Part shown: positions 56,487 to 64,000 of the stretch, in pieces
Numbering within the stretch: position 1 is the first letter of the stretch
How the letters are laid out: each line of letters begins with the position of its first letter
From: Actinomycetaceae bacterium
GTDB lineage: Bacteria; Actinomycetota; Actinomycetes; Actinomycetales; Actinomycetaceae
Reading direction: 5' to 3'
NCBI GenBank assembly: GCA_030532515.1
Contig: JAUNKY010000008.1
Span: 1 to 64,000 of the forward strand
Length of the DNA: 64,000 bases
Notes under the pieces: generated by a model
What the model saw: the letters and a program-made list of their open reading frames with translations, nothing else
The model's database searches: none
What the model was told of the DNA's origin: nothing
Translations under genes and position numbers: made by a program

Positions 56487-57731
56487 TTAGACATTTCGAT
56501 AAACGGTGACGCCCTTAGGAACTACGGTGATTCCCGAATCGGTTACGGTAAAGCCGCGCGCGCGATCCAGATCGTGATCAATACCTACGGTTGCGCCTTC
56601 TTCAACAATGACATTCTTATCCAAGATGGCTCGCTTTACCACGGCGGAACGACCGATACGGCAGTTATCCATGATTACTGAGCCTTCCACATGCGCCCAA
56701 GAATGGACGTGCACTAGTGGGGAAAGAATGGAAGAAGAAACCTGTCCGCCGGAAATAATCACGCCGGGAGAAACAAGCGAGTCAGTGGCGTGCCCCATGC
56801 GAGTGCCCGGATCGCCATACACGAACTTCGCCGGCGGTAAATAGCCGGGGATATTCGTCAACGTTGGCCAGTCCTGGTTGTAGAGGTTGAAGACAGGGTG
56901 AATTGAAATCAAATCCATGTTGGCTTCGTAGAAGGCATCTAAAGTACCTACGTCACGCCAGTAGTCGCGGTCACGTTCAGTGGAACCAGGAACTTGGTTA
57001 TCGATGAAGTCATAAACTCCAACGCCACCGTTTTCAACGAACCAAGGAACAATATCTCCACCCATGTCGTGGCGAGAATCTTCCCGCTGGGCATCCAACT
57101 CTAAAGCTTCGAGCAGAGCATCCGTGGTGAAAACATAGTTACCCATCGAAGCCAGGAATGAACCGGGATCATCTGGTAAGCCTTCAGTGTGCGCCGGCTT
57201 TTCTTGGAACTCTTTAATCTGACCGCCCTCGGCCTTAATTACGCCGAAGGAAGAGGACAGATAGAGCGGCTGGCGAATACCGGCGACGGTACAAGGTAAT
57301 CCGGATTCGATATGGTGATCTACCATCTGTGAGAAGTCCATCCGGTAGATGTTATCTGCGCCGATGATCAGAATATAATCCGGTCGTTCATCGTCAACGA
57401 TATTCAACGACTGGTAGATAGCGTCCGCAGACCCTAAGTACCAGTGCGGACCGCGGCGTTGCTGCGCCGGTACTGGAGCAACATAGTTACCCAGCATAGT
57501 TGACATACGCCAAGCCTTTGTAATGTGGCGGTCCAGAGAGTGTGACATATACTGCGTCAGCACCACAACTTTTAGGTAGCCGGAATTGACAATGTTCGAA
57601 AGAGCAAAATCAATAAGGCGGAAATGTCCACCAAAAGGAACGGCCGGCTTTGCCCGGTCCTTGGTGAGTGGCATCAGGCGTTTACCCTCGCCGCCTGCGA
57701 GGACAATAGCCAATACTCGTGGTTGTCTCAT
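56487..57731 (-). CDS. glgC: Glucose-1-phosphate adenylyltransferase
   Basis: GlgC makes ADP-glucose, the donor for glycogen synthesis. The nucleotide motif [26 protein letters not shown] (about residues 10-35), the GSADAIYQ segment and a left-handed beta-helix C-terminus with a [18 protein letters not shown] end are canonical. The 414-residue start at 57731 follows no strong ribosome site, so translation may be leaderless; a longer start at 57779 adds 16 unconserved residues. It is divergent from glgA, the classic actinobacterial pair. Confidence 0.95.
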   Translation of the reverse strand: MRQPRVLAIVLAGGEGKRLMPLTKDRAKPAVPFGGHFRLIDFALSNIVNSGYLKVVVLTQYMSHSLDRHITKAWRMSTMLGNYVAPVPAQQRRGPHWYLGSADAIYQSLNIVDDERPDYILIIGADNIYRMDFSQMVDHHIESGLPCTVAGIRQPLYLSSSFGVIKAEGGQIKEFQEKPAHTEGLPDDPGSFLASMGNYVFTTDALLEALELDAQREDSRHDMGGDIVPWFVENGGVGVYDFIDNQVPGSTERDRDYWRDVGTLDAFYEANMDLISIHPVFNLYNQDWPTLTNIPGYLPPAKFVYGDPGTRMGHATDSLVSPGVIISGGQVSSSILSPLVHVHSWAHVEGSVIMDNCRIGRSAVVKRAILDKNVIVEEGATVGIDHDLDRARGFTVTDSGITVVPKGVTVYRNV

Positions 57732-57839
57732 GTATTTAGAATAACTTGTCGTAAGTGTCAGCGGGGGCGGATTGAACAAGGTAACTTTAGATTAGGTGAA
57801 ATAATTCATCCCCAAGATTTTCGCAGTAGGAGAGACAAT

Positions 57840-59063
57840 ATGCGCGTTGATTTGTTAACTAGGGAATATCCTCCATTCATCTATGGAGGTGCCGGCGTAC
57901 ATGTCAACGAATTAGCGCGCGTGCTACGCCCGCATATTAACGTCCGCGTACACGCATTTGACGGCCCCCGTGCCGCTGGAACCCCCGGGGCAGATCCGGG
58001 CGTACTGGGCTACAGTGAGCTGGGCGGTTTAGCTGATACTAATGCCGCGTTGCGTACCTTTGGTGTAGATTTGCAGATGGCACAGGGGGTAGCTGGAACT
58101 GACCTGGTCCACTCACACACCTGGTATGCAAACTTTGCCGGACATTTAGCTCACCTGCTACATGACGTACCACATGTTATCTCTGCTCACTCACTGGAAC
58201 CGTTGCGTCCTTGGAAAGCAGAACAGCTGGGCGGAGGGTACCGCCTATCCTCATTCGCCGAAAAAACCGCATATGAAGGGGCCGCGGGGATTATCGCCGT
58301 TTCAAACGGTATGCGCGACGACATTTTGCGCTGCTATCCAGCGGTAGATCCGGAAAAAGTTCATGTGGTGCACAACGGAATTGACCTGGCGGATTGGGCT
58401 CGCCCACAAACTCCTGAAGCGCTGGCCGCCGCAGAAGCTACTTTGGCGCGTCTAGGTATTCTAGCCGACGTTCCTACGGTGGTTTTCGTTGGACGCATTA
58501 CTCGACAAAAGGGGTTGCCACACCTGCTACGGGCGCTCCGCCTGATTCCGGCAGATACGCAAATTGTGCTTTGCGCCGGTGCTCCTGATACCCCAGAGAT
58601 TATGGCGGAAGTAGAAGGACTGGTCGCGCAGCTACAGGCAGAGCGGCCACTGGTGCACCTGATTACCGAAATGCTTCCCCGTGCCGAACTGGTTGCGGTA
58701 CTGGCTGCAGCAACCGTATTTGTCACCCCATCTGTTTACGAACCACTGGGGATTGTAAACCTTGAAGCTATGGCAGTTAACCTGCCGGTAGTTGGAACTG
58801 CCACAGGCGGTATTCCAGACGTAATTGTCGACGGTGAAACGGGTTATTTAGTGCCGATCGAACAGCTTAATGACGGCACGGGAACCCCGGTACATCCAGA
58901 GAAATTCCAAGCAGATTTAGCAGAACGTATTACCGTTGTATTAGAGAACCCACAGCTGGCAAAGCAGATGGGTGCGGCGGGGCGCAAACGGGTGGAAGAC
59001 CATTTCGCCTGGACCGCCATTGCAGAGCGTACTCTAGAGGTGTACCGCCACGTTTTACGGTAA
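57840..59063 (+). CDS. glgA: Glycogen synthase (GT4-type, actinobacterial)
   Basis: A 407-residue glycosyltransferase of family GT4 with the opening REYPPFIYGGAGVHV, VHSHTWYANFAGHLA, FVGRITRQKGLPHLL and the sugar-nucleotide motif EPLGIVNLEAMA. It should use ADP-glucose (or, as in mycobacterial GlgM, make maltose-1-phosphate), so the exact reaction is open. The ATG at 57840 follows GTAGGAGAG. It is divergent from glgC, completing the glycogen pair. Confidence 0.93.
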   Translation: MRVDLLTREYPPFIYGGAGVHVNELARVLRPHINVRVHAFDGPRAAGTPGADPGVLGYSELGGLADTNAALRTFGVDLQMAQGVAGTDLVHSHTWYANFAGHLAHLLHDVPHVISAHSLEPLRPWKAEQLGGGYRLSSFAEKTAYEGAAGIIAVSNGMRDDILRCYPAVDPEKVHVVHNGIDLADWARPQTPEALAAAEATLARLGILADVPTVVFVGRITRQKGLPHLLRALRLIPADTQIVLCAGAPDTPEIMAEVEGLVAQLQAERPLVHLITEMLPRAELVAVLAAATVFVTPSVYEPLGIVNLEAMAVNLPVVGTATGGIPDVIVDGETGYLVPIEQLNDGTGTPVHPEKFQADLAERITVVLENPQLAKQMGAAGRKRVEDHFAWTAIAERTLEVYRHVLR

Positions 59064-59072
59064 AATGTTCCT

Positions 59073-59873
59073 ATGAACAACGTCGTAAATTTCAGTAATG
59101 TCAGTGTCCGCCGCAGCGGGAATTACATTCTCAAGAATGTAGATTGGTCTATTGAGCCTGGACAGAACTGGGTGGTGTTAGGGACAAATGGAGCCGGTAA
59201 AACCACTTTGGTGAATCTGCTCACCGGGCGGGTTTTCCCCTGCTATGAGCCTGACTCACCTTCACAGGCTAAGGTCTTGGACTACCAGCTGGGCAAAGTT
59301 GATGTTACTGATCTGCGTACCGTCGTTGGGATGGCTTCTTCACACGAAAACCACCTCTTCAATACGCACGACACCGTTCTCAACACAGTGGTTTCTGCGC
59401 TTTACGGGAAGACTATTCGTGGTCGGGAAACCTACGACGAAGTCGACTTAGAACGCGCTAAGGATCTATTGCGTATTCTTGCCATTGACCATTTAACGGA
59501 CCGCATTTTCGCCTCATTATCCCAAGGTGAAGCACAGCGCGTGTTAATCGCGCGCGCACTGGTGGCAGACCCGCAGATTTTGGTCCTCGACGAACCAACC
59601 GCTGGGCTGGATATGGGAGCGCGAGAGCTACTCTTACTAGCTTTGGAAGAAATCGCGAAGGATCGTCGCGCACCGGCGCTGGTGATGGTAACGCACCACG
59701 TGGAAGAAATTCCCCCTGGTTTTACACATGCAGTGTTAATGAAAGATGGACAGGTTGTCCATGCCGGACCAATCGCCGGAGTCCTTACAAATGAAAAGGT
59801 TTCGGAAACTTTTGGACTCCCGCTGCAAATTGAGTTACGCAACGGACGTTGGGCGGCTCGCGCCGGAGTTTAA
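59073..59873 (+). CDS. ABC transporter ATP-binding protein
   Basis: A 266-residue ATPase domain. Walker A is LGTNGAGKTTLVN, the signature is ASLSQGEAQRVLIARAL, Walker B is ILVLDEPTAGLD, and the H-loop is VMVTHHVEE. The C-terminal ETFGLPLQIELRNGRW is a short extension. It resembles stand-alone ATPases of the YlmA/ModF kind. No permease gene is adjacent, so the substrate is unknown. The start is 9 bases after glgA. Confidence 0.87.
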   Translation: MNNVVNFSNVSVRRSGNYILKNVDWSIEPGQNWVVLGTNGAGKTTLVNLLTGRVFPCYEPDSPSQAKVLDYQLGKVDVTDLRTVVGMASSHENHLFNTHDTVLNTVVSALYGKTIRGRETYDEVDLERAKDLLRILAIDHLTDRIFASLSQGEAQRVLIARALVADPQILVLDEPTAGLDMGARELLLLALEEIAKDRRAPALVMVTHHVEEIPPGFTHAVLMKDGQVVHAGPIAGVLTNEKVSETFGLPLQIELRNGRWAARAGV

Positions 59874-59929
59874 CGAGGGCGCCAAACGGCCTCTAAAGCC
59901 TGGTAATAGCTTGAAAGGAAGTGACTGAA

Positions 59930-60370
59930 ATGGCATTTCTGTGGTGGTTTTTAATCGCCTTAGCGTTAGCTGTGATTGAAGTGATCTCTGTGGATCTTTT
60001 CTTCCTCACGTTAGCAATCGCGGCCAGCGCCGCTGGAATCGCAAGTTTCTTTGGGCTGGGACTGTGGTGGCAAATCGCTATCTTTGCGATTGTTTCAGTA
60101 GTCTTATTGCTAACCTTGCGTCCTTGGGCAAAGAAACTTTTGGAAAAGTCTGTACCGAATACGAAACTTAACTTCCAAGCTCTGCTGGGACAGAGCGCGG
60201 TAGTTGAGGAACCTGTTTCCGCTGAAGACGGGCGAGTTCGTTTAGCCGGCGACACGTGGACAGCAATTACGCATGATGGGGCGTTGCTTCCAGTTGGTAC
60301 GGTTACATACGTTGTAGAGATTAAGGGAGCCACGGTAGTGGTTTCCCAAGCAAAACCACACGTTCAATAA
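59930..60370 (+). CDS. NfeD-like membrane protein
   Basis: A 146-residue protein with an N-terminal hydrophobic half (WWFLIALALAVIEVISVDLFF, WQIAIFAIVSVVLLLTL) and a C-terminal OB-fold NfeD domain (LLGQSAVVEEPV onward). NfeD partners with stomatin-type proteins in membrane microdomains, and the next gene is one. The ATG at 59930 follows GAAAGGAAGTGACTG; the GTG at 59921 is too close to the site. Confidence 0.88.
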   Translation: MAFLWWFLIALALAVIEVISVDLFFLTLAIAASAAGIASFFGLGLWWQIAIFAIVSVVLLLTLRPWAKKLLEKSVPNTKLNFQALLGQSAVVEEPVSAEDGRVRLAGDTWTAITHDGALLPVGTVTYVVEIKGATVVVSQAKPHVQ

Positions 60371-60399
60371 GAACGTTTAAAAAGAAAAGGAGGCGAAAG

Positions 60400-61290
60400 A
60401 TGGATTCACTTGCTGAACTGGGCGTTGGCTTTATTGTGGCAATTGCATTTTTGATCTTCGTCGTCACGATTGTGGTGCGCGCAATTCGCGTGGTTCCCCA
60501 GTCGCGTGCCCTGGTAATTGAACGTCTGGGTAAATTCCACTCAGAAATGTTCGCGGGCATCCACCTGCTGATCCCATTCTTTGACCGGGTAGCTTCCCAG
60601 GTTGACTTACGTGAACAGGTGACTTCCTTCCCACCACAGCCGGTAATTACGGCTGACAACGTAGTGGTTTCCATTGACTCAGTGATTTACCACCAGGTTA
60701 TGGATCCCAAGGCAGCTACCTACCAGATTGCCAACTACATCCAAGCTATCGAACAGCTCACGGTTTCTACTTTGCGTAACGTGATCGGTTCTATGGATCT
60801 AGAACAGACTCTGACTTCCCGCGATCAGATTAAAGATCAGCTGCGAGGAGTTTTAGATGAGGCAACTGGCCAGTGGGGGATTCGTGTTAACCGCGTGGAA
60901 ATCAAGGCAATCGATCCACCACCATCAATCCAACAGGCGATGGAACAGCAGCTGCGTGCAGAACGCGATAAGCGTGCGGCAATTTTGAACGCAGAAGGTA
61001 TCCGTCAGTCCGAGATTCTGCGCGCTGAAGGTGAAAAGCAGTCCAAGATTCTGCGCGCTGAAGGTGAAGCCCAGGCTAAGGTTTTGGAAGCTGAAGGTGA
61101 AGCCCGTGCAATCGCTCAGGTTTTCCAGGCAATCCACCAAGGCGACCCAGATCCAAAACTGTTGGCATACAAGTATTTGGAAATGCTACCTGAACTTTCC
61201 AAGGGTGAAGGTTCTAAGGTATGGGTAGTTCCAACTGAACTAACTGCCGCATTGAAGTCCATTTCTGACGGCTTCAGCCCAAATAACTAA
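60400..61290 (+). CDS. SPFH/stomatin-type membrane protein
   Basis: A 296-residue band-7 protein with an N-terminal membrane helix (FIVAIAFLIFVVTIVVRAI), the SPFH core (QSRALVIERLGKF, LREQVTSFPPQPVIT) and a coiled coil near 185-240. The coil repeats ILRAEGE three times, with KVLEAEGE close behind. It forms oligomers in the membrane, paired here with NfeD. QmcA is the Escherichia coli relative. Confidence 0.92.
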   Translation: MDSLAELGVGFIVAIAFLIFVVTIVVRAIRVVPQSRALVIERLGKFHSEMFAGIHLLIPFFDRVASQVDLREQVTSFPPQPVITADNVVVSIDSVIYHQVMDPKAATYQIANYIQAIEQLTVSTLRNVIGSMDLEQTLTSRDQIKDQLRGVLDEATGQWGIRVNRVEIKAIDPPPSIQQAMEQQLRAERDKRAAILNAEGIRQSEILRAEGEKQSKILRAEGEAQAKVLEAEGEARAIAQVFQAIHQGDPDPKLLAYKYLEMLPELSKGEGSKVWVVPTELTAALKSISDGFSPNN

Positions 61291-61299
61291 TTAGAATCT

Positions 61300-61335
61300 T
61301 TCAGGTCGGCTCCAAAGCTTTGGAGCCGACCTGAA
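61300..61335. terminator. Near-perfect terminator palindrome before glnA
   Basis: TTCAGGTCGGCTCCAAA and its exact complement flank GC, giving 17-bp arms. It ends the NfeD-stomatin transcript. Confidence 0.85.
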
Positions 61336-61358
61336 GAATATGCTTCAAAGTAGGAAAC

Positions 61359-62696
61359 ATGGACGCACAAAAAGAACACGTACTTAACCAGGTCGCTCAA
61401 AAAGGAATCCGCTTCATCCGCCTGTGGTTTACCGACGTTTCCGGGACGCTCAAAGCAGTTGCCATTGACCCAGGTGAACTGGAAGATGCTTTCAATGAAG
61501 GTATTGGTTTTGACGGTTCCGCCATTCAGGGGATGACCCGCGTCTATGAATCCGACATGCTTTTATTCCCCGACCCATCAACTTTCACTATTTTGCCCGC
61601 TCGCAGCGCGGACGACGAGCCAGTAGCCCGCCTCTTTTGCAACGTCCACACCCCGGATGGGCAACCCGCTCAATCAGATCCGCGTGGAGTGCTGCTACGC
61701 ACCCTAGAGAAAGCTAAATCCCTGGGCTTCACTGTAATGGTTCACCCCGAAGTCGAGTTCTATCTCTTAAAGAACTTTACGGATCTGAATAAGCTAGAAC
61801 CAGTTGACAAAGGCGGGTACTTCGACCACGTAGCACGCGGTTCTTCTAATGATTTTCGGCGCAAAGCTGTGCGCGCTTTGGAAGAAATGGGCATTAACGT
61901 AGAGTTCTCTCACCACGAAGGTGGTCCAGGGCAAAATGAAATCGATCTGCGAGCGACGGATGCGCTTACTTCCGCTGACAATATTATGACGCTCCGCACC
62001 GTGGTTGAAGAGATTGCCCTGCAAGAAAACCAGGTGGCGACGTTCATGCCTAAGCCATTTAAAGACTATCCCGGCTCTGGTATGCACACCCACATTTCCT
62101 TATTCGAGGGCGACAAAAATGCGTTTTATGACCCGTCGAACCAATATGAACTGTCCATCATCGGGCGTCGTTTCATGGCGGGGATCTTGGCTCATGCAAG
62201 GGAAATCTCGGCCATCGTCGCCCAACATGTGAACTCTTACAAGCGCCTCTGGGGTGGGGGAGAAGCCCCCTCATTCATTTGCTGGGGACACAATAATCGC
62301 TCTGCTTTGATTCGCGTACCCCTCCATAAACCTGGAAAAGGGCGCTCCACCCGGATTGAGTTTAGAGCCATGGATTCAGCCACAAACCCGTACCTTGCCC
62401 TGGCTGTAATTATTTCCGCCGGTTTAGCAGGGATTGAAGGAAAATATGAGCTTCCTGAAGAAGCCGAAGATGATATGTGGAGCCTGTCAGATTTAGAACG
62501 GAGGACTTTAGGGGTTGCGCAATTGCCTCACTCACTTTCGGAAGCAATCAGTGCTATGGCTGATTCTGAGTTAGTGGCGCAAACCTTAGGTGAAGAGACT
62601 TTTGACTTCGTAATTCGTGAAAAATACTCTGAATGGCGCGAATACCGTGCCCAAGTTACTCACTGGGAACTAGAACGTTTCTTGCGTAGTTCCTAA
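61359..62696 (+). CDS. Type I glutamine synthetase (GlnA2-like)
   Basis: Makes glutamine from glutamate, ammonia and ATP. The beta-grasp segment ends in GFDGSAIQGM (about 49-58). The metal-binding and catalytic HHEGGPGQNEID, GSGMHTHISL and NPYLALAVII are canonical. The tail is GlnA2-like: RRTLGV, then LPHSLSEAISAM and SELVAQTLGEE. Tyr in KYELPEE aligns with the adenylylated Tyr of enterobacterial GlnA, so GlnE control is possible but unproven. 445 residues. glnE follows. Confidence 0.93.
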   Translation: MDAQKEHVLNQVAQKGIRFIRLWFTDVSGTLKAVAIDPGELEDAFNEGIGFDGSAIQGMTRVYESDMLLFPDPSTFTILPARSADDEPVARLFCNVHTPDGQPAQSDPRGVLLRTLEKAKSLGFTVMVHPEVEFYLLKNFTDLNKLEPVDKGGYFDHVARGSSNDFRRKAVRALEEMGINVEFSHHEGGPGQNEIDLRATDALTSADNIMTLRTVVEEIALQENQVATFMPKPFKDYPGSGMHTHISLFEGDKNAFYDPSNQYELSIIGRRFMAGILAHAREISAIVAQHVNSYKRLWGGGEAPSFICWGHNNRSALIRVPLHKPGKGRSTRIEFRAMDSATNPYLALAVIISAGLAGIEGKYELPEEAEDDMWSLSDLERRTLGVAQLPHSLSEAISAMADSELVAQTLGEETFDFVIREKYSEWREYRAQVTHWELERFLRSS

Positions 62697-62719
62697 ACCC
62701 GTTTACCCGGAAAATCAAG

Positions 62720-64000
62720 ATGCTAGCTTTGGAAAACGCGGGAATCATGCGACAAATGTTGCGCAGCGCCGGAGTGACGAATGTTGACACGGCTCAGGCA
62801 CATTTGCAAGCCTTAGCGGAACTAAGAGTATTACCAGCTGATTGGCAGTTACTACTTGCTGATTTGGCGCAGGCCGCCAGCCCCGAAACCGCATTGCTTA
62901 CCGCGCTAAGAGTTGCTGAAACGCAGCCAGAGCTTCTAAATAACATCCTTGAAAATGCAGAGCAAAGGCAGTTTTTCATCCGCATCTGCGGTAGCTCCGA
63001 TATGTTGGCTGATTACCTAGTTAGTCACCCGAAGTTTCTAGAAACAGACCTACCCACCCAGTTTGCGGCTAAGCAACCGCCTTTAACCGAATGGTTCGAC
63101 TTTCTAGTCAAACAGCAGCACTTGGATCTTACTACGGCCGACGGATTACGCTCCGCCTACTGGCAAAGTTTACTTTGTATCGCTGGCATGGATTTAGCCG
63201 GAACTGAAGTTGCTACGATTAGTAAGTTACTTTCACAGCTGGTAGATGTCACTTTACAAAAGGCACTTATGGGCGCCCTCGGAAAAGTAAACTGCCCGGG
63301 AATGCGGTTTGCGGTGATTGCCATGGGGAAAACGGGGGCGCAGGAACTCAACTATATTTCCGACGTGGACTTGCTTTATGTATACGAACCGGCTGCGCCA
63401 ATGGGAGAAACAGAAGGGCTTCAATACGCCAGCCAAGTGGCGGCGCAAATGGGCATGCTGGTTTCTGGACCGGGAACTTTACCGCCTCTGTGGCCGATTG
63501 ACCTGGGGCTGCGACCCGAAGGAAAAGACGGGGCGATCGCACGGACTTTGGATAGCTACCGCGCCTACTACGCTAGATGGGCGCAAAACTGGGAATTTCA
63601 GGCGCTGCTGAAAGCTCGCCCGGCTGCGGGAGATCACCAACTGGGACAGGAATTTATGGAACTGGTGAACCCGCTGGTCTGGGCGGTGGCGGGGAAACCA
63701 CAGTTCGTGGCTGACGTGCGACAGATGCGCCAAACAGTAGAAGCGAATATTCCCCGCAAGGATATGGAACGCCAGCTGAAACTGGGGCGCGGGGGATTGC
63801 GAGATATCGAGTTCTCAGTGCAGCTTCTACAGCTGGTGCATGGACGCACCGATGAGAGCCTGCGGGTGGCGGGCACTTTTGAAGCTCTCACGGCGTTAGC
63901 AGCCGGTGGCTACGTGGGGCGAGAAACCGCGCAAGAACTGAGTGAATGCTACCGATTCTTGCGGCTTTTAGAGCATCGCGCGCAGCTGGTGAAAATGCGG
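62720..64000 (+). CDS. glnE: Glutamine synthetase adenylyltransferase GlnE (5' part, runs off the window)
   Basis: GlnE adds or removes AMP on glutamine synthetase. An open frame of 427 codons begins at the ATG at 62720 and has no stop before the window ends. The nucleotidyltransferase motif FAVIAMGKTGAQELNYISDV with DLLYVYEP (about 196-222) is the family signature, and LKLGRGGLRDIEFSVQLLQLVHG further on is also characteristic. It follows glnA by 23 bases, the actinobacterial order. The 3' half lies outside the window. Confidence 0.95.
   Translation, partial: MLALENAGIMRQMLRSAGVTNVDTAQAHLQALAELRVLPADWQLLLADLAQAASPETALLTALRVAETQPELLNNILENAEQRQFFIRICGSSDMLADYLVSHPKFLETDLPTQFAAKQPPLTEWFDFLVKQQHLDLTTADGLRSAYWQSLLCIAGMDLAGTEVATISKLLSQLVDVTLQKALMGALGKVNCPGMRFAVIAMGKTGAQELNYISDVDLLYVYEPAAPMGETEGLQYASQVAAQMGMLVSGPGTLPPLWPIDLGLRPEGKDGAIARTLDSYRAYYARWAQNWEFQALLKARPAAGDHQLGQEFMELVNPLVWAVAGKPQFVADVRQMRQTVEANIPRKDMERQLKLGRGGLRDIEFSVQLLQLVHGRTDESLRVAGTFEALTALAAGGYVGRETAQELSECYRFLRLLEHRAQLVKMR
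63274..63285 (+). repeat. Dispersed CGCCCTCGGRAW motif inside glnE
   Basis: CGCCCTCGGAAA, read as the codons for Gly-Ala-Leu-Gly-Lys, close to the codon frame used in ftsK. Confidence 0.5.

Overview
This is a chromosomal window from a moderate-GC actinobacterium, most likely in or near the Actinomycetaceae. The lineage call rests on typical actinobacterial gene neighbourhoods: dgt-dnaG, rimP-nusA-ylxR-infB-rbfA-truB-ribF-rpsO-pnp, ftsK-pgsA-clgR-DUF3046-recA-recX, miaB-miaA-hflX, lexA-LysM protein-nrdR, and glnA-glnE. It also rests on CGAAC-N4-GTTYG SOS boxes and a surface protein ending in a LAATG sorting signal. Base composition is lower in GC than Streptomyces or Mycobacterium. The species cannot be named from the sequence alone.

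Layout. 1-7,100: a degenerate GH13 amylase-like protein, dgt and dnaG, then a metal-box-controlled cell-wall-anchored protein. 7,100-11,500: two tRNAs, a small conserved protein, an ABC ATPase with a large membrane partner, and a lipoprotein. 11,500-22,800: the translation and RNA-metabolism block from rimP to pnp. 22,800-31,900: a rhodanese lipoprotein, an M16 peptidase with a GNAT enzyme, RNase J, a PfkB kinase, FtsK and PgsA. 31,900-32,640: remnants of a decayed ABC transporter. 32,700-41,200: clgR, DUF3046, a diacylglycerol-kinase-like gene, recA-recX-pncC, miaB, two YbjN proteins, miaA and a methyltransferase. 41,300-48,200: hflX, a DinG-like helicase, ldh, lexA, an SOS-controlled LysM protein and nrdR. 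48,200-64,000: an acyl-CoA ligase, a HelD-like helicase, a PAC2 protein, a spermidine-synthase-like protein, dinB, a DUF3040 protein, glgC/glgA, an ABC ATPase, an NfeD/stomatin pair, a glutamine synthetase, and glnE running off the end.

The genes are mostly housekeeping. The SOS circuit is visible directly: three SOS-type boxes lie between lexA and the LysM division-suppressor candidate, and one lies upstream of recA, where two DnaA-box-like sites are also present.

The most unusual content is non-coding. (i) Three different intergenic arrays, at about 4,950, 8,134 and 22,899, each carry exactly three copies of a locus-specific palindrome in exact tandem periods of 52, 77 and 62 bp. (ii) A dispersed 14-mer, CCGCCCTCGGGAAA, occurs four times exactly, and its 12-base core CGCCCTCGGRAW occurs about ten times. 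It appears on both strands, in several codon frames and in intergenic DNA, which points to selection or spread at the DNA level. Neither has an assigned role. No phage, insertion sequence, CRISPR array or defence system was recognised.
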